Origin: Deltaproteobacteria bacterium UBA4427
GTDB taxonomy: Bacteria > Myxococcota_A > UBA9160 > UBA4427
Assembly (NCBI GenBank): GCA_002390675.1
Contig: DGPZ01000143.1
Coordinates: 1 to 64,000, forward strand
Reading direction: 5' to 3'
Length of the DNA: 64,000 bases
Shown: positions 60,678 through 64,000 of the stretch, piece by piece
Layout of the letters: each line of letters opens with the position of its first letter
Numbering within the stretch: the first letter of the stretch is position 1
Made by a program: the position numbers and the translations under genes
Notes under the pieces: model-generated
What the model was told of the DNA's origin: nothing
The model's database searches: none
What the model saw: only the letters and a program-made list of their open reading frames with translations

Positions 60678-61622
60678 TTACAAAAGCGCGATCGGATTAA
60701 CCGGCGATCCGGTCCCCCGCTCGATTCGAAGCGGTGCGACCGTCAGCTGAAACTCCCACTGCGAGAGTTCACCGCACGCAGTCATCAAATCGCTAAGATC
60801 GAGATTATCCAGCAGATGAACGCCCATAGCGACGAGCGTGCATTCATGAATGGGCATCCCCCATCCCTCGATCGCCGGAAGTGGAATCACATCAGAAACG
60901 ACGTCTGAACCCAATACCGAAACACTGCGCTCATGTAGCCACGGCACACATTCCGGATGAAGCCCGGGCATGCCCGGATCCATAGGGCTCCACGGTCCAA
61001 GTTCGTCACGACGCGCATCGCGGCCCATCGAGATCAGTAAACAGTCACCTTCCCGAACCTCCACGCCCCCTTGCTTCTGTACCGCTTCATCAAGCTGGTC
61101 CGGGTCGATCATCTGCCCCGGTTCGATCCAGGGCACACCTAGCGTGCGAGGCATATCAAGCAGGACGCCACGCGTTACGATTCCGTCTTTCCCGCACATG
61201 ACGCTGTTCTTGAGCGCACCGGTGCTTTTCACGAGTGTTCCGGGATAGCCGTTGTACATCTGGCCTTTTCGGTGGACATGACAAAAGGCGTCCAGGTGCG
61301 TGCTCGCCATTCCATGAAATGCGATCCCAACGAAGTCCGATGTAGACTCGAGGCCGACTTCCGGCACGAGACAGTCGTCCCCACCGGCGACCATCATATG
61401 AAGCGCCGGGTGTGGATTATCGGGTGCCGGATCAACCGGGATATTGCGAGAACAGCTGACAGCCCGACCGTGACGCACGCACGCAGATGCCGCGCGGCGC
61501 ACTTCGGGCGTGATTAGGTTGAGCGCGCCCGCTTCGTCCTCCGCACCCCAGCGCCCCCAGTTCTTCACAGATTCAAAGATTTCGTCCATACGTGCCTGAT
61601 CCGGAATCGGCCATTCTGCCAT
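60678..61622 (-). CDS. Cyclase-family hydrolase (kynurenine-formamidase-like)
   Basis: A 314-residue member of the cyclase/KynB superfamily. The metal-binding H-x-x-x-D-x-x-x-H run is 'GMASTHLDAFCHVHRKGQMY', followed by 'VKSTGALKNSVMCGKDGIVTRGVLLDMP' and 'LLISMGRDARRDELGPWSP', which correspond to the conserved strands of the fold. The family hydrolyses amides, lactones or formamides (for example N-formylkynurenine or isatin). The ATG has AGGGAG upstream. The 263-bp upstream gap holds a 16-bp perfect palindrome but no gene. Confidence 0.9.
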   Translation of the reverse strand: MAEWPIPDQARMDEIFESVKNWGRWGAEDEAGALNLITPEVRRAASACVRHGRAVSCSRNIPVDPAPDNPHPALHMMVAGGDDCLVPEVGLESTSDFVGIAFHGMASTHLDAFCHVHRKGQMYNGYPGTLVKSTGALKNSVMCGKDGIVTRGVLLDMPRTLGVPWIEPGQMIDPDQLDEAVQKQGGVEVREGDCLLISMGRDARRDELGPWSPMDPGMPGLHPECVPWLHERSVSVLGSDVVSDVIPLPAIEGWGMPIHECTLVAMGVHLLDNLDLSDLMTACGELSQWEFQLTVAPLRIERGTGSPVNPIALL

Positions 61623-61665
61623 CGTGAAATGCTCCCTTGTCGTGCCCGTCGCTATCGGTCGAACG

Positions 61666-61681
61666 TCCCGCGATCGCGGGA
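61666..61681. promoter_or_regulatory. Perfect 16-bp palindrome upstream of the cyclase gene
   Basis: TCCCGCGATCGCGGGA is self-complementary over all 16 bases and lies 44 bp upstream of the cyclase start (minus strand). It contains the octamer GCGATCGC. It has no loop or T run, so it is more like a protein site than a terminator; chance in GC-rich DNA cannot be excluded. Confidence 0.35.
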
Positions 61682-61885
61682 TCTAGCCTGCGGCCGGCGC
61701 ACTGATGATGCCTGCTAGCACCACGTCAAACCAGCCGGATTCTTACGTCGCGATCCAATTCGCGAGTTATGCTCTGACTTCGTTTCCGGCAGTGCCCAGA
61801 GGCAATCGCCTCACGACGCGCGTACGGCATTAACCTGCTGGGATCTCGAAACCGGATATCGGACAAAATTGAAAGGAAGATCTCG

Positions 61886-62977
61886 ATGAGAGTTCTAGTC
61901 ATGGGCGGCACCCAGTTCAACGGCCTCGCACTCGTTCACGAGCTGGCGCGAACCGGGCATCAAGTCGTGATCCTCAATCGAGGGCAAACCAAGGCTGATC
62001 TACCCCACGGAGTGGAACGCGTCTTCGCAGATCGCACGAATCACGATCAGATGCGAGATGTGCTCGGCTCCGTCAATGTCGATGCGATCATCGATGTCAG
62101 CGCCTATCTGCCTGAAGACGTCGAACTGATGATCGAGATCTTCCGTGGACGAATCGATCATTACGTCTTCATTAGTTCAACCGTCATCTACGCGCAGAGC
62201 GATCATTTCCCGATCACCGAAGCGCACCCCGTCGAACGTGGCGATGCCCAGAATCCCTATGGACGGAACAAGCTCCTCTGCGAGGATATCCTGCTTCGCG
62301 AGTGGCGAGAGAATCGCTTCCCCTGCTCGATCGTTCCCTTCTCCATGGTGATGGGCGCGGGCAATATTTTACCCGATCGCGAACAGCGCATGTTCCAGCG
62401 AATCCTGCGAGACCGCCCGATCCTGATTCCCGGCAATGGTCGCACGATCCAACAAGTCGGGCACGCGGACGATCAAGCGCGGGCTCTTCGCATGATGCTC
62501 TGCAAGCCCGTCACCTACGGCCAACGCTACAACCTAACTGGCAACGACTACTTCACGCAGGAAGGCTATGTCGACGTCTTCGCTGGCTTACTGGGCAAGG
62601 AAGTCGAGAAGGTCTTCATACCCGCCAGGATGATGGATCAGCTTTGGAGCGGCGACATCGAAGTCGAGCTGCCTAAGACCGAATCGAAAAATGATATCCG
62701 CGCGGCTTCAGGCGTTTCGCAGGTCGAGATCAACCGCTTCATGCTGACGATGCTTGTACAGCAGATCGCGCCCAACATTCACTACTGGGATCGGAGTTCG
62801 CTCTTCTCCGTCGACAAGCTACGGCGCGACGTTGGCTGGGAACCGGAACTGACCTTCCCCGCCTCCGTCGAGCGCACCTGGCGCTGGTACCAGTCGGCCG
62901 GGCTCCCAGACTCACAGGAATTCGACTTCTCCTTTGAAGATGGCCTCATCAAGATGGCGCGCGGCTGGAAGGACTGA
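61886..62977 (+). CDS. NAD-dependent epimerase/dehydratase-like protein
   Basis: A 363-residue atypical extended SDR resembling the plant CSP41/isoflavone-reductase-type group. 'RVLVMGGTQFNGLALVHELA' is the Rossmann loop, 'AIIDVSAYLPEDVELMIEIF' and 'YVFISSTVIYAQSDHFPITE' are conserved, and 'YGRNKLLCEDILLREW' carries Y-x-x-x-K. It probably acts on a nucleotide-sugar or similar polar substrate. The ATG has AAAGGAAG upstream. The convergent gene at 63015 also belongs to the extended SDRs. Confidence 0.88.
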   Translation: MRVLVMGGTQFNGLALVHELARTGHQVVILNRGQTKADLPHGVERVFADRTNHDQMRDVLGSVNVDAIIDVSAYLPEDVELMIEIFRGRIDHYVFISSTVIYAQSDHFPITEAHPVERGDAQNPYGRNKLLCEDILLREWRENRFPCSIVPFSMVMGAGNILPDREQRMFQRILRDRPILIPGNGRTIQQVGHADDQARALRMMLCKPVTYGQRYNLTGNDYFTQEGYVDVFAGLLGKEVEKVFIPARMMDQLWSGDIEVELPKTESKNDIRAASGVSQVEINRFMLTMLVQQIAPNIHYWDRSSLFSVDKLRRDVGWEPELTFPASVERTWRWYQSAGLPDSQEFDFSFEDGLIKMARGWKD

Positions 62978-63014
62978 GCCGAGCCGATCTACCGCAAGGC
63001 CCAAAGACCAACGC

Positions 63015-63938
63015 CTAACCGAGTAGCTCGGGATGACGCGCCGCGATCATCCGATCAACGCCCTCTTGCCACGTCACCTTGCAGGCTCCTGCGAGCTTGA
63101 TGCGCTTGGCGGGATCGAGCCAGTACTGATGAATACCATCCGGCCCGGCCACTACCTTTCCCTCTCGACCGATTTTCTTTGCGATATAGGCGACAAGGTC
63201 CGGCACCGGCACGCCCTCGTCTCCGCCCCAATTCACGATCGTTGCAGGTACGCCCGCAGCTTCGAGTAGCCCTGACGTCTGATCATAGATGTCGTCTTCA
63301 TGAATAGGCGTACAGATATCGCCCGCGTCTGGCGGCATCACGGGGATCGTTACGTCGCCAAGGATCATGTTAACGACCATGGCAGGAAAGCCGCCATTGT
63401 CTCCGTACGCGGCGTTCATGCGCGCAATAGTCGTCGGGAGGCCGAATTCTAACGCGGCGAATTTACCAACCGCTTCCTGGGAAATCTTGGAAACACAGTA
63501 TGTCGGCGCATAGGGCTGCGGCGTGCCGCCCAGCGGATCCGACTCGAGCACACCGACCGAATAATCCCGCGGCGCCGCATACACACCACACGTCGACATC
63601 ATTAGACATGCCTTCGCATCCCGGTAACGCGACATGACATGGCCTGTCCCGCCTGCGTTGATCTCGATCGATGTGTCGTAGTCTTCGCCGGGAACGATCG
63701 CCGCCGCGAGATGCAAGACAAAGTCCACGGACTCGGGGGTCTTTGACCAATCCGGTGACACGAGATCGACTGCCGCGGTCTTGATCCCCGCCGCTTCACA
63801 TCGCTCACGCGTAGCCTCATCGCTAAAGCGTGCGACGCCAAAAACTTCGTTGTCCTTCGCGAGCCGAGCGGCGAGTGGAAATGCAATTTGACCCGCCGGT
63901 CCGGTGATCAGAATTCGCTTGCCTTCGATCTTACTCAT
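63015..63938 (-). CDS. NAD(P)-dependent epimerase-like oxidoreductase
   Basis: A 307-residue extended SDR: 'ILITGPAGQIAFPLAARLAK', 'VDFVLHLAAAIVPGEDYDTS', 'MMSTCGVYAAPRDYSVG' and the active-site 'YAPTYCVSKISQEAVGKFAA' (Y-x-x-x-K). 'ARMNAAYGDNGGFPAMVVNM' is the usual following strand. It probably oxidises or epimerises a small hydroxylated compound. The ATG has only a weak AAAGAAA upstream. After it the window runs to 64000 with no further gene that can be supported. Confidence 0.9.
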   Translation of the reverse strand: MSKIEGKRILITGPAGQIAFPLAARLAKDNEVFGVARFSDEATRERCEAAGIKTAAVDLVSPDWSKTPESVDFVLHLAAAIVPGEDYDTSIEINAGGTGHVMSRYRDAKACLMMSTCGVYAAPRDYSVGVLESDPLGGTPQPYAPTYCVSKISQEAVGKFAALEFGLPTTIARMNAAYGDNGGFPAMVVNMILGDVTIPVMPPDAGDICTPIHEDDIYDQTSGLLEAAGVPATIVNWGGDEGVPVPDLVAYIAKKIGREGKVVAGPDGIHQYWLDPAKRIKLAGACKVTWQEGVDRMIAARHPELLG

Positions 63939-64000
63939 GGTTTCTTTGCCTCATATTCTGGGGAGTCCCGATCCTAGACAGATCATGAGCACCTTGCACC

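Noticed and set aside
63985..64000. ATG at the right edge as the start of a further plus-strand gene
   Set aside because: Only five codons are visible and there is no clear ribosome site.
1..64000. Search for tRNA, rRNA, CRISPR repeats, transposases, integrases and toxin-antitoxin pairs
   Set aside because: None recognised by eye; short or divergent ones could have been missed without a covariance or profile search.

Overview
The window looks like a chromosomal segment of a moderately GC-rich Gram-negative bacterium. Evidence for an outer membrane is a lipocalin lipoprotein, an RND efflux pump, an ExbD/TolR protein and a PEP-CTERM secreted protein. The enzyme repertoire (LLM flavin monooxygenases, amidohydrolases of the decarboxylase type, TauD-like dioxygenases, many SDRs, CaiB/BaiF, a Rieske oxygenase, DUF3604 and DUF1214 proteins) recalls environmental deltaproteobacterial-grade lineages such as Myxococcota or Binatota. 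That placement is an inference; no rRNA or other marker gene is present to fix it. No tRNA, rRNA, CRISPR array, insertion sequence or phage gene was recognised.

Layout. 1-11 kb is mixed housekeeping and transport: the end of an amidohydrolase, a lipocalin, an LLM oxidoreductase, an enoyl-CoA hydratase, DNA-3-methyladenine glycosylase I, a DMT permease, a TauD-like dioxygenase, an RRM protein, a CYTH protein, a GST, a dicarboxylate symporter and an M50-like membrane protein whose HExxH site is degenerate. 11.2-16.5 kb is an overlapping GntR-adaptor-RND permease operon with a FadR/PdhR-style palindrome in front. 16.5-21.8 kb holds a small membrane protein, an OPT transporter, a PEP-CTERM protein followed by a 16-bp tandem repeat, a Fis-type HTH protein, a second TauD-like enzyme and an orphan ExbD. 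22-28 kb has two tandem DUF3604 proteins facing a sulfatase.

28-49 kb is a dense catabolic neighbourhood. It contains EthD, five SDRs, an acetoacetate-decarboxylase-like protein, enoyl-CoA hydratase, a duplicated VOC protein, a KshA-like Rieske oxygenase, two amidohydrolases, an HSL-type hydrolase, a phosphotransferase, and a co-directional SDR-sulfotransferase-DUF1214-MDR-CaiB run. 49-64 kb carries a flavin/F420-type split-barrel protein, a SnoaL-like protein, an MDR dehydrogenase, a PpiC-HupE pair, a thiolase-like protein divergent from a TetR regulator with a strong palindrome between them, a third amidohydrolase, an MBL hydrolase with a His-rich insert, a HAD-acyltransferase fusion, a second LLM enzyme, a cyclase-family hydrolase and two epimerase-like proteins.

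Together these genes suggest oxidative breakdown of hydrophobic compounds (terpenoid, steroid or aromatic-like), with CoA-thioester steps and export. No acyl-CoA dehydrogenase or acyl-CoA ligase is seen here, so any pathway must be completed elsewhere. Decay is visible in three places: a truncated DsbA/HCCA-isomerase-like gene, a truncated STAS-like gene and a broken PEP-CTERM tail.
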